Shown here piece by piece: positions 28,102 to 38,728 of a DNA stretch of 64,000 nucleotides. Each line of letters begins with the position of its first letter. Positions within the stretch are counted from its first letter, which is position 1. The translations under genes were made by a program, and so were the position numbers. This DNA comes from Asterochloris sp. CNOR1. Taxonomy: Eukaryota > Chlorophyta > Trebouxiophyceae > Trebouxiales > Trebouxiaceae. A model generated the notes under the pieces. The model saw only the letters and a program-made list of their open reading frames with translations. It was not told where the DNA came from and did not search any database. Location: assembly GCA_963969365.1 (NCBI GenBank), contig OZ017759.1, positions 496,001-560,000 of the forward strand, in the 5' to 3' direction.

Positions 28102-30083
28102 CTATTGTAGCTCGACATTGCCCGCCGCATCCACATCCTCATCATCGCTGCTGGAGAGGAATCCGTCCTCGCCAGACCCTGCGCTCATGGAGTCATTGTC
28201 CTTGCTGGGTCCATCTGCCTCCGCCTGCTCAGCTGACGCATATCGCTGCACATACTCTGCAGGGCGCATTGCACAGAGAGGTTGTGTTCAGGCGCACTCA
28301 GAGCCTGATCAAGTGTGGGGACCCCGAGTCCAGTGTTGTGACTGAGTCAAGCAATGAACCATTAATGAGCAGCTTCAGAGCAGGATCGGGCAAACCCAGC
28401 GACAGCGTGAGCTGGTTTGCCTTTGGTAGGACACTCTGGGACAGCAGGAACTCACCTTTGACCTTGGCGTTATATGCCTGAGGCTCACGCATCAGCAGCG
28501 CTGCAGCCTCCCCATTCAGCGGGTCTGTTGGATTGGGGTACAGCAGCAGCTGGGGAAGAAATGTCTCAAAGACATTCAGCAGGTCTGCATGGCAGAGCGC
28601 CCAAATTGATGGGTGACACAGCAGCAGAAATGGTTCGTGGCACAGCCGCAAGAAGTGCTTGATACTGGGGGCTTGCCGTTCTGCAGCTCACTGGCTTGAC
28701 ACGCGGCCGACATGTCTGCATGCTCAGGGCCACAAAAGGGGACTTTGGCACACGCACTGCATGCAGTTGTGCATGGGCTTACCAAACATGGGGGACCAGG
28801 TTTGGTTGATGACGTCCAGGCACACTGAACCAGCCCTGCAGCAGCATTGCCAAATGTTCACGATTCAACTGCAGCCCTGTGCTGATGGCGCTGCAGCTGT
28901 GCACGAAGGCAAGGTCCACTCAGTTTCCTGCATCCTGGCGGGCGCACCCAGGCAACAACTGCAGTGCAGTGCTGCAGCTCTCAACCTTTTACAGATGACA
29001 GGTTGGATGGGGCCTGCCATCCAGACACAGCCTGCCCAAAGAAAAGGGCGCCTGCAGCAACAGCTGCAGTGCAGTGAAGCAGGCTCACATCTCGTCAACG
29101 TTGGGGTGGTAGATCCTGTTGATGAAGCCTATGGAGGGAGACTTGTAGGGGTAAGCCTCAGGCAGCTCCACATGTACCTTCCAGTGGCCGCCCTCATAGG
29201 GACCTGCACAGGTTTGGCGCAGAGTCAGCATCTGGCAGCTGCATAGCAAGTGCCCCACATCAAGCAGCGCAGGCGTTGACTGGCTATCGTGGTGAGATTG
29301 GTGCAGCACACAATGCCCCAAGGAGATAGGGAAGGGACGAAGCTGCAGCACCGTTCTCAAAAGCAGCTGAACCAGAAGCACAGTGCTTGTCACCCTCGGC
29401 CAGCTGATCAGATATGCCCCATCAGTCAAGGCCCAGTCTCACTGTCGCCCGGCCCCTTGAACTGGACATGGAACTCAGAAATGTTATCGTTCACCAAGTC
29501 GACCTTCCAATCGCTCATCATCCTGCACAGTAGCAAGCTCAGCGCTGAGCAGCACAACAGGTCCTGTGATATGGCATGTGCCCACCTGGCTGCCAGCTGC
29601 AGTGTCACGGTAAGTCACTCATCGACCTGTAAGCACTTATAATTAATTTCATGCACATTGGGCTGCATCAGAGGAGGACAGCCTCATGCCAACCAGATCA
29701 GGAACTGCAGGGGAGTGAATCTTGAGCTCATCCCAACATTAGCCAGTGTCAAGATACGACCTCAGCCTAAAGCTGATGCAAATAGGCAGTGTCATGCAGG
29801 AGTTAATGTATGCCAAAAGCGCCTGCCTAACAAGTGAGACTGCATTGGCTTGTGAGAGGGCACAATGATGGAAAGAACGGGTGCTGTGGATGAAGCTGGC
29901 CGGAGCCTGAGGGCTGGATTGCCTGGTGAGTTTGCACACTGTGCACATCAAAATGCTTCAGGCAAGCATCCAGCATGTGATCTCACATCTGTGCACAGCT
30001 GCAAGGCAGAGCAGATGCAGTGATCTGGCTACAGCTCACAGTTTCATTACATCCATCTCTCTGCGCTTGCTGGGGGATGCCAT
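28102..30083 (-). CDS. UBE2H: Ubiquitin-conjugating enzyme E2, UBE2H / plant UBC4 type
   Basis: E2 enzyme passing ubiquitin from E1 to target or E3 (the human orthologue works with the CTLH/GID ligase). Six exons (minus): 30040-30083, 29443-29522, 29089-29203, 28783-28835, 28456-28584, 28102-28256; 576 bases in frame, 191 residues (Arabidopsis UBC4 has about 187). N-terminus [15 protein letters not shown], then [17 protein letters not shown], almost the plant sequence. HPN is at 74-76 and the catalytic Cys is residue 85 in [32 protein letters not shown] follows, then an acidic Ser-rich tail typical of this subfamily. Codons at every junction agree. Confidence 0.97.
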
Positions 30084-32019
30084 GACTCTCCGTGACTGCT
30101 GGCGTGGTATCTACTGGGCAGGAACTGCTCTGAGATGCCTGTCAGGGGCTTCAATGTCCCCTTGGCAAGGCTCAAGGGCTGGCTGCACAGAGGATCTGCT
30201 GAAGCCTACAAAAAGCGGTTACAGTGCTTCACAGGAGCCTGGGTTAGGGACTGCAGCAGTGCTGCTGAAGAGAGGATGGGGCTGTCTGGCGACATTGCAT
30301 GCAGGATGTGCAGGACAGGTCATGTAGGCTGCTCCACCTCTGACAGAGCACTGGTCAACGGGGCTGCAGACGGACCTGTCAGCTCTGTCGCTGGAGGGCT
30401 CGACCTGGTGCTGACCAGCAGGGGGTTCAGGTGCTGGCTTCGGCTTGAGAGCCTATTTGATAACGGAGGCCTCGCTGCTGTTGTCACAGGAACCACAGGC
30501 AGCTGTAGCAGCTTCACAGTACCAGGAAGCCTTCAGAAGTACTCGTAAACAGCACTCTCGTGGGCATTATCGCTTCATATAGTTGGCTCAGCAATCAAAC
30601 TCACATCCAATCATTGCCTGGCATAAAAGCTGTTCTTGAGCTCGCCTGCAGAGCCTCTCATCAGCTGCATCATATCACACATATAATTGACGTGCACCTG
30701 AGCAGCTGACAACTGCTGCTTGCGCAGCAGACATCTGCAGCATGCAGCACTTGCTTTGGCTTGTAGCTCCTCTGCAAGACACCTGGCCTCAGCAGTGACA
30801 TCTCCCAACACCAACGCTGTGCAAGCAGTCTTGATACATTGCTGTCTGAGTCATTTGAACTCAACTGCTGCAGCGGTGGAAAAGCTTGCAGCCACAAAGA
30901 TCCAGACCGCTTGCAATTAATTGTGCGTCTTCTAGTGCAGTGCAGCAAGACTGGACAGAGTGATGGACTACGAGAGAGGCTGTTCCAGGCTGCAACTCTC
31001 TATATGTCCACTCCTGAGGGATCCTTTATCTCCATGCCCTCCCAGCCTCTGCTGCAGTCGTGCAGGCACACCCCAGTCTGCGCTATCACTGCGTCAGGAA
31101 TATGGGAGGGGTGCGTGCAGCAGCTTTCCAGTATAGTGCCTCTGCTGCTCCTGCTTTTTCATAACATGGCTGACCTGCGTTGCTGCCGGGTGAGTGCCAT
31201 AGCCTTCATGCACTGGGAGGTCTGCCATCTAACTACTGCTGGTCCTGGCGGCTGCGTTGCAGCAGTTCTGCCTGCATGCTCCATAGAATGTCAGAGGAAC
31301 TGACTCTGCTTGCAGCGTTGCAGCACTCCTGAACCAATGAACTCCACTGTTGTCAGCAGTGCTTGTGGTGAACAGGTGTACAAGCCATGTCTAACGCTGC
31401 CAACGCCATGAAAAATCATGATGAGACTGCTGCTGAGCCTGACACCTGCAATGACAAAACCCCTACCTAGCAGCTCACAGCAGCTGTTGCTGAAGGTATC
31501 ACAGAGCTTTCTGTGTAAATGACCAAATACATTACATGCAGCACTCCTTCAGGGTGTGCTCAATCTCTTCAGAAGCCGCTTGCATGGCATCGTGGCGTGA
31601 AGCAGGCTGTGGCGCCAAGGCATGATGCAGGCTGCTATTGAGCACAGCCAAAGGCTGGGTAGTAGGAGAAAGGCACCTCAACTGCCGTAGTCTGCCTTGA
31701 TGCTCTGCCTTGATGCCAGGATATTCCTGTAGCTGCTAGTCTGCTTTGGTGAGCAGCTGAGGTAGATCAGGTGCATCTTCTGCATCTGGTCTGCCTGGGC
31801 CGGGTCTGCAACAGCTGAAATCAGCAAGAATGTGGAGCTCTGCTTCCCAAAAACTTTGCCTTCTTGCCATAGCGTTCCTGCCTCAATACCGACTGTCGAG
31901 AAGCTGCTGCTGCCCGCTGCTCTGTCTTGGCACGTCGATCTTATCAGTAAGCCCAAGATGACGTCCCAGGGCATGCCAGACTGAAGCGCTTGTGGGAGGC
32001 TCAGCAGCCCCGCCCAGGC
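30084..32019. other. Intergenic region between divergent E2 and kinase genes
   Basis: It holds the promoters of both genes. On the minus strand 30611-30814 an open stretch reads like a helical protein end (RCLAEELQAKASAACC, then SAGELKNSFYARQ and stop), but I could not link it to other exons. A plus-strand TGTAA occurs near 31514. Other open frames here look like chance. Confidence 0.3.
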
Positions 32020-35000
32020 ATGGGAGCCTGCGCCAGCAGTCCCAATGTGAAGAAGGATGGCAGCAACAGTAAGGCTGATGCTGGGCGGAGTGAGGGCTCA
32101 GACAGGGGACAGACCAATGGCGATGAGTCCCCAGCTGGCCACCCAGACTTTGGCCTGAAGGACTCACATGAGCTGATAAAGTTCCTTGGGCGGGGCGGCA
32201 CTGGAGACACTTGGCTGTTCAGAGAGAAGGCTACAGGAGACGCTGTTGCCATCAAGCTCATCAAGAGGCCCATCCCCAAAGTGGTCATGCCCAACATCCT
32301 GCGCGAAATCAGGGTGGGCCTGCCCTGCGGAGTGGAGGACAGTCGTATGGATGACTTATTGTACACATCACCTCGGAGGGGCTTTTGAGTGCCGCAGTGG
32401 AGCCTGCTATGATCAGCACTCTGTGCACAGTTCCGCACAGGTGTTGAGGCTGCTGCAGGCCCAGAGGCCGCCACAGCAGCCCACATCATGGCATGAGAGC
32501 ATCCTGTTTGGGGTGTAACCTCTTCTGTGCTTCCAATCTGCCACAGGAGGCAGCAGTATTTGTGGCTTGAACTTGCTCCTGCAGTCCGAGCCTTTGCCCA
32601 TGCATCCAGTCGCTGTCTTGGCTTGCAAAGGCTGGCTGCGTCCAAGGCAGCCACCCTTGTGGCTGCAGACTTGGTGTTTGAGGGTTGCCGATGTGGCCAG
32701 CTGCCCCAACCAATGCACAAACATGCAGTGCGGCAGCACTGAAATCAGGCTAGCTTGCCACGCACTCTATATCAAAGCTAGAGGGAGGGCCTCTTGCAAG
32801 AGGCAGGCTGCTCAGGGGTTGGGGATCGGCAATGTGCTGTTGTAGATACAGGCAGAGCTGAGTGAGGGGCACAGGCTGTGCTAAATCCCTGCAGGCTGCT
32901 CACTGTCACTGTCCAATGCGCCACAGACACGTGCAGAGCTCGGGGTAGCAAGGCCATGCAAAGCTATGAGCGCTCTCAAGCTGAGCTTTCCGCGCTCATT
33001 TACTTGACACTCCATATGTATGCAGGGCTGAGAGGGCCATACCCCCACATGCCAAGCTAGTGCTGCAGAAGCTGCCATCTGCCTCAGCTACTGTACCAGC
33101 GCCCAGTGTGATGGTCCTTTTCCTGCTGCAGATGCAGGCAGAGCTGGGTGAGGGGCGCACCAATGTCATGCATGCGTACAGGCTGCGCATGCAAATTCTC
33201 TTGTGCAGTAGGCCTGTTACTGTCACCGACCTGGCTTTCCCCTGTGTGGCTGCAGATACAGGCAGAGCTTGGGGAGGGGCACATCAACGTCATTAATGCC
33301 AAGGAGGTCATCCTGACGCACTCCCACTTGGCGCTGTCCCTCGAGTATGCAGCCTGCGGTAGTCTGACCTCATATGTGGCCGAGAAGTGGCAGCACGCCC
33401 AGTACTCCGGGCTGTTCCTCAGCGAAGACGAGGCGCGCTACTTCATGAGGGTGAGTGGGTGCAACGAACCTCTGCTGAGCGACTGCTTGGGGTGGCTTGT
33501 GCTTGGAGGAGCTGCTTCTCAGCTGCCGGTTGGAAGGAATTGCTGCTTGAGGAGCTTTGCTGTGCTGATGCTCTACTTGGTAAGCAGACTAATTAGGCTC
33601 ATGTGACTGTTGGCAAGTGACACTCAGGTTGGGCGCAGCATGTGATCAAGACTGCAGGTGCCAGGCATGCTCTACAAACAGTCTGCAGCATGCTCTGCCT
33701 TTCTGCCCTGCGCTCGCGTGTGCCTGCTCCATGCATGGTTGCGCCCCACTCATCACTTGTGCAGGGCTGGCACCAAGAGCAGGCAGGGAATGCCTGATTT
33801 CCTGTGTCCCGCCCGGCGTTCCGCTGCACAACCTGCAAACCTCTGTCTCTTCTGCTGCAGCAATTCATCGGGGCGGTTGAGTACTGTCACAAGCACTGTG
33901 TGGCCCACAGGTGGGCCCTGCATTGTCTGTTGCCTTTGAGAAATGTGGTTGCTCACCTTGACACTGCCTGCTGCGGCCTCTGCATACCTAGATTATTGGG
34001 GGAGCCATGCAGTCTCCAATGCCTGTCAGGCATACTGTTGCTCCCGTAGGCTGCCTGCTGCTCCCTCACTTGCAACTGTTTCTGTTGCCATGCAGACACT
34101 TCGAAGCCGGCGCCCATGCACCTCCTGAGGTGCTTCATGAATCTGCAGGGATCTCAAGCTGGACAACACTCTGCTGGATGACAGCAACCCGCCCCTGCTG
34201 AAGCTGTGCGACTTTGGATTTGCTAAGACCTGGGACGCCGAGGACGCAAACATGTACACCCACATTGGGTGGGTGACAGATCTAGTTCAGCTAGTCTCCT
34301 CGGTGCAGCTGTCTGCTGATTGCATGCAGCGCTGCTGCGCAGATCCTCCCTTCATGCCTGTAGCTGGCCGGCAGCCAAACCTCTTCAGCTTTGGCACCCA
34401 TTTGAGAAGGACTTGAAGGCTGCTGTCCATGCACAAATGCATCAGATGAGTGCTGGTCAAGCTGCTCCCCAGACGGATGACAGGGACAGCACCTGTCCCC
34501 GTCTTGCTCTGCAGCCTAACTCTTTGTATTGTGACACTGGTAGGCCTCCAAGCACCTTCTGCAGCGTGGTGTGCTCAGTTTCCTAATGCCGTGAACTTGA
34601 GGCAACCTGTTGCCATTGCACGCTGGCACTTGCCCTGCCCCCGTCAGGATATCTTCAGGCCCTGCAGCAGGATCTTGGTCTACATGCACCTCATTAACAG
34701 AAGAAGACAGCACATGGTCTAACTTTCCCTCACTTGGCTGCCAGCAGACGCTATGCAGGAGAGCTGGCACTTATTCCAGGAGGACAAACGCGCCTTGATT
34801 GCACACCTGGAAGTCTTCTGCACCATTGCCCATCACCTGCCTGCTCTGCAGGACCCCGGTCTACATGTCTCCCGAGCTGATCAACAGCAGGAACGGGGCC
34901 AAGGGGTATGATGGGAAGAGCGTGGATGTGTGGGCCAGCGGGGTGCTGCTCATCGTGATGCTGCTGGGGACCTTCCCTTTTGACCACACTGAGCACCCCG

Positions 35001-37502
35001 ATCCTAACACCAGCGAGGCCCACCTTGAAGTCTGGTGAGCAGGAGGATGGACATGGCCTTGCTGCAAGGTGCATTGGTTGGGTCTCTTGGACTCAAATCT
35101 CTCAGCACCGCCCCACTGCCCCGCAGGTTGCAGCAGTCATACTCGCGTGAGGGAACAGTCCCCGTACCCCTCATCCTGCTGCATGCTGTGGCAGGATGCA
35201 TTACGCCTGCCTGAATGTCACTCTCGACCTCTCTCAGCCCTGCCCCACTGCCCTGCAGGTTGCAGCAGGTGCGCTCGCGGTGGTCGGAGATCCCCCACAT
35301 CCGGCAGGCAGTGGAGCGCCTGTCTGCAGACTGCATGGACCTGCTGAATAAGATCTTTGTGATCGATGAGAAAAAACGCATCACCATAGAGGGCATCAAG
35401 GCCCACCCCTGGTGGGTTGCCTGCCTGGTGCTGGCCTGCCTGCAGTCTTTGGCAACGTAGGGCGCCATGCCCACCCCTGGTGTGCTGCCTGCTGTCCTTG
35501 GCTGCCCGCATTGTCCTCTTGGCATTGTCCTCTTGTTGGTGCTCAGGCAGCTGGTGGACACAGCACAGCAACGTCATCCCCTCTCTGTGCTGGCCTGTGT
35601 GCGGCGTGCCTGATACGATGAGTTCTCACCTGGCAGGGTCCCTCTCTGCAGAGGGAATGCTGTGCAATGAGACCACCAGGGCACGACGACTGCAGCATGT
35701 GTACACAGCAGCACTGGCAAACTCTAGTTCATGTTCAGGCACCTGCCTCTGCAGGTATAACAAGCCTCTGATGACGAAGTACCAGAGGGCTGAGGAGGCC
35801 TGCCAGGAACAACAGCGGCAGATAGAGGCCGCCCTCGCATCTCGAAAAATAAATAAGGTACAGCTCGGCTGGGTGTGAAGAGTCTCGTTGGCATCCAACA
35901 TTGCCCATGCTGCTGGCAGCATACCACTGCGCCTCTGCCTGCAACAGCTGGCAGGTGCAGCAGGATGAGCACCTGACCTGCCGCATGCCCTGTGGGCGGC
36001 TGCAGTAGGCAGTGCTTTGACATGCAGGGCAAGTTTGAGTTGACCTGCTCAGCCCCTGTTCAGGAGCCAGTGAAGCAGGGCTATCAGCAGTTGACCTGCA
36101 GGCTTGCTGTTGAAGCGCACACCCTGGGCCGACCCCTTTGACCCCTGTCTGCAGGAGCGCATGAAGCAGCGCAACCAGCAGCTGGCGCAGATGATCGAGC
36201 AGTCAGCGCAGCGGCCGGCCCCGGGGGGCTCGATGCGCATGTCACCCCTCTTGCGCATCGACTTGCGCGAGGAGAGCGTCACAGAGCCTGCTGAGCCAGG
36301 TGGGGCTTGACAGGCTCAGGGCTTAGGGACAACCGGCGTCCTTGTGGGGTATCTGGGGCTCATGGGGAGTGCCCTGAGGTTGATCGTCACGAATCACATG
36401 CACACTGCTGCTCCTTCGCATCAACTTTGCAAGGAGAGCGTCACGGACCTGCAGAGCCAGGTGAGGCCGGGCTGTGCGTGAGTTTGGCTGATATCCCCAC
36501 TCCCCTGGCTTGTGGGGATCTTTTCACCACCCTGGTAATGATCCTCCCTCTGCACACATAGCCTTTAGAGCCAGGCAGGGCTAGCTCATGTTTGGGGACC
36601 TTAGGAGCACCACCCTGGGCATAATGCCCTTCTCCAGGCACAGCCCTTGAAGCCAGGCAGTGCTGCCAGCCGCCCCACAAACTGATCCGGTGGGGTGCGC
36701 TCCGGTGAAATGCGTTCCTGCAGGCTGCTGGGGGTGCCCTCTGATCGTACTGTCCTGTCTGTCAGCTGGTTGTAGGCCATTGCACTTGATCTGATCTGAT
36801 GCTGGCGCAAGGAGGCCAGGTGGCCAGGGCTCCGTCAGCCTGATTCACATTGAACCTTGGCATGTGCAAGCCCTTTCCCAGTGCTCAGAGCACTCCCTGT
36901 CTGGCTTCTGCTCAATCTATATGGGCGCCCTTGCAGGCATGCCTGGCGCTGGTGAGCTCATGTCCATCAACCTGGGGGCGACGAGGAATATTGGGCACTT
37001 TCCAGCGCCCCAGCCCCTCCCAGAGGTGAGCATGCTGTGGGAGTCGCTGACCGGCAGCTACTGTCTGCCTGCACATCTCCCAGCATCCACTGTGCTGCTC
37101 CCCCTGTCAGCTTGGTGACTACCCAGTGTCTCAGCATGCCGGCTGCTGCTCTGACTGTCAGCTGCTGCCTGTGAGGCCCCTGCATTGCTTCTGGAGCGTC
37201 GCCATCAGCTGCTTGTGTCTCTCCCAATGAGCAATGCATTGTACCTGTCAGCTGCTGCCTGCTTGTCCCCGGCAACACAACTGCAGTTGTGTGCCCAATG
37301 GCTGCTGCCTGAATTCACCTCAGGTAAGTCACTGGCACACTCCCCTGTTTGCTGTCTCCCCACTGATACCTTTAAAACTTTTGTTATACATATGTTCATA
37401 CCCTTGCTTGACCTGGTGCACTGGCCTCAGGTGGCAGAGGAGGACGAGAGTGCTCTCGCTAGAAATACACTGCAGAAGGACATGAACGGCACCCGAGCCT
37501 GA
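32020..37502 (+). CDS. SnRK2-like Ser/Thr protein kinase with N-terminal lipid-anchor motif
   Basis: Ten exons: 32020-32313, 33256-33450, 33861-33910, 34149-34268, 34852-35034, 35259-35411, 35755-35857, 36155-36299, 36937-37025, 37431-37502; 1404 bases in frame, 467 residues. The start MGACASS carries the Gly2 myristoylation signal and a Cys for palmitoylation, so it is probably membrane-bound. Kinase motifs: glycine loop GRGGTG, VAIK (Lys79), HRDLKLDN (Asp181), DFG (Asp201), TPVYMSPE, DVWASGVLLIVMLLGTFPFD and RITIEGIKAHPW. SEDEARYFMRQFIGAVEYCH and the HRDLKLDN-type loop are closest to SnRK2 kinases, which in land plants phosphorylate AREB/ABF factors and in Chlamydomonas act in sulphur responses. 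The C-terminal 100 residues (coiled, Gln/Arg-rich) match nothing known to me. Introns 1, 5, 6 and 8 contain clear echoes. Confidence 0.93.
32838..33170 (+). repeat. Two exon echoes in kinase intron 1
   Basis: Copies of the junction before exon 2 (33256) begin near 32841 and 33125. The second keeps CTGCAG, the start of the exon and the text up to its AATGTCAT. The spacing to the real exon is about 125 bases for the nearer copy, which suggests tandem duplication. Confidence 0.85.
35098..35305 (+). repeat. Tandem duplication of an acceptor in kinase intron 5
   Basis: 35098-35175 repeats 35230-35305, the real acceptor and start of exon 6, with CCCCACTGCCC(C/T)GCAGGTTGCAGCAG shared. The unit is about 132 bases. 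Confidence 0.88.
36412..36670 (+). repeat. Echoes of exon 8 end in kinase intron 8
   Basis: GGAGAGCGTCAC and GAGCCAGG(T) of the exon end at 36270-36301 recur at 36431-36462, with weaker copies near 36560 and 36650. Confidence 0.75.
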
Positions 37503-38728
37503 GGGGTGTGTCAGGACACAGGCTTTCTGATGATAGCATCAACCTAGGGCCTGGGGAGCCATACCTCATGTCCCCTGCTGAGGCTGCATGTCTTCTTGTC
37601 CTCTGACATTTTGACTCTTGCGTTTTGCCCTTGGCTGCGAAATGACTATAAGCACCTTGTGTGCGAAGTTTGAATCGACATGACATCTATTTTGGAAACT
37701 CATGCCAGCAGCAAGTTCAGGTGGCAAGACATCAAGGTGATGAGGGTCAGCACATTCAAGCATGGTGGCTCATCACCTGTAGTGGCCGGAATTGGCTAAC
37801 AAGTATCTCGACCAAGTAGCTGGACCAAAAGCATGCACTGATAGCGTCTGGGCACCTGCCCAGCAAATGCAGCATAGTGGCTGAAGGCTGCAAGACTGAG
37901 CCTTGCTGGCCTGTGCAATGTGAACCCTCTGCCACCTTCAAACTCAAGTCACCACAGCAAGGGAAGCGCTCTGTTCATCAGAGATTTGAATGGTAAAGCA
38001 GGCTATTGTTCAGCAGTGTTGCAATGCAATGAGTTTGTCAGTAGGTGGTTGGGCTCTACAGGCATGCATTGCACAGGTAGAGAAGATGGTGATGAAATGG
38101 GGCTCAGGTGGCTTATGGCTAGATGCGACCATACCAGAGGCACTGCAGCTGTGCATCATCGTCCTGAAGTGCATCTAGGATGTGCAGCACCTCCCTGGGT
38201 GGCTGCAGGCCGAGCTTGTCAGCTCTCTGCCACCTACAGCCAAGCATGGCGTAAAGTTGTGCATGGTGCATGAGAGTCCAGCAGCATGTAAAGGGCAGCT
38301 CAGCCTCACCTCTCACGCCGGCTCATACCGGTGCAGGGGCCAAAGCTGCTGGTAAGGTCAAAGGCACGGAGCATGGCTAGCTGCTCCTCAGCATCTGCAA
38401 TGCAGCATGGCGCAACGGCACTCAAAACTTGCTCATATCAGGATTCACTGAACGACAGTATGGCAGTAGCTCTCGCCTGCGACCACCTCATGGTGCACTT
38501 GGTGCTTCTGCTTCGATTTGCCTCCCTTCTGTTTGCAGCTGCCCGAGGAGCCCCGCTTGGTCTTTCTAAGCCCAGACAGGGAGGTGTTCTTGGGCATCTG
38601 GGGCGCCAGCTGTGTGTTCAGATTCCCCACTCCAGTGTCCGCTGCTGGCAATCGGATGGCTGGGAGCTGGGCCAGACAAAGAGAAGTCGTCAATTCCAGT
38701 GCTGACAGTGCATGAGTAGAGCAGAGGA
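37503..38728. other. Intergenic region after the kinase gene
   Basis: Kinase 3' UTR; a TGTAA at 38287-38291 is the first good polyadenylation signal. 38400-38728 would be the promoter and 5' leader of the next gene. An in-frame TAG at 38717-38719 precedes its ATG. Nothing else recognised. Confidence 0.4.

Noticed and set aside
30135-30548. 137-codon plus-strand frame upstream of the kinase
   Set aside because: It overlaps no conserved motif and no splice partners were found; not reported as a gene.
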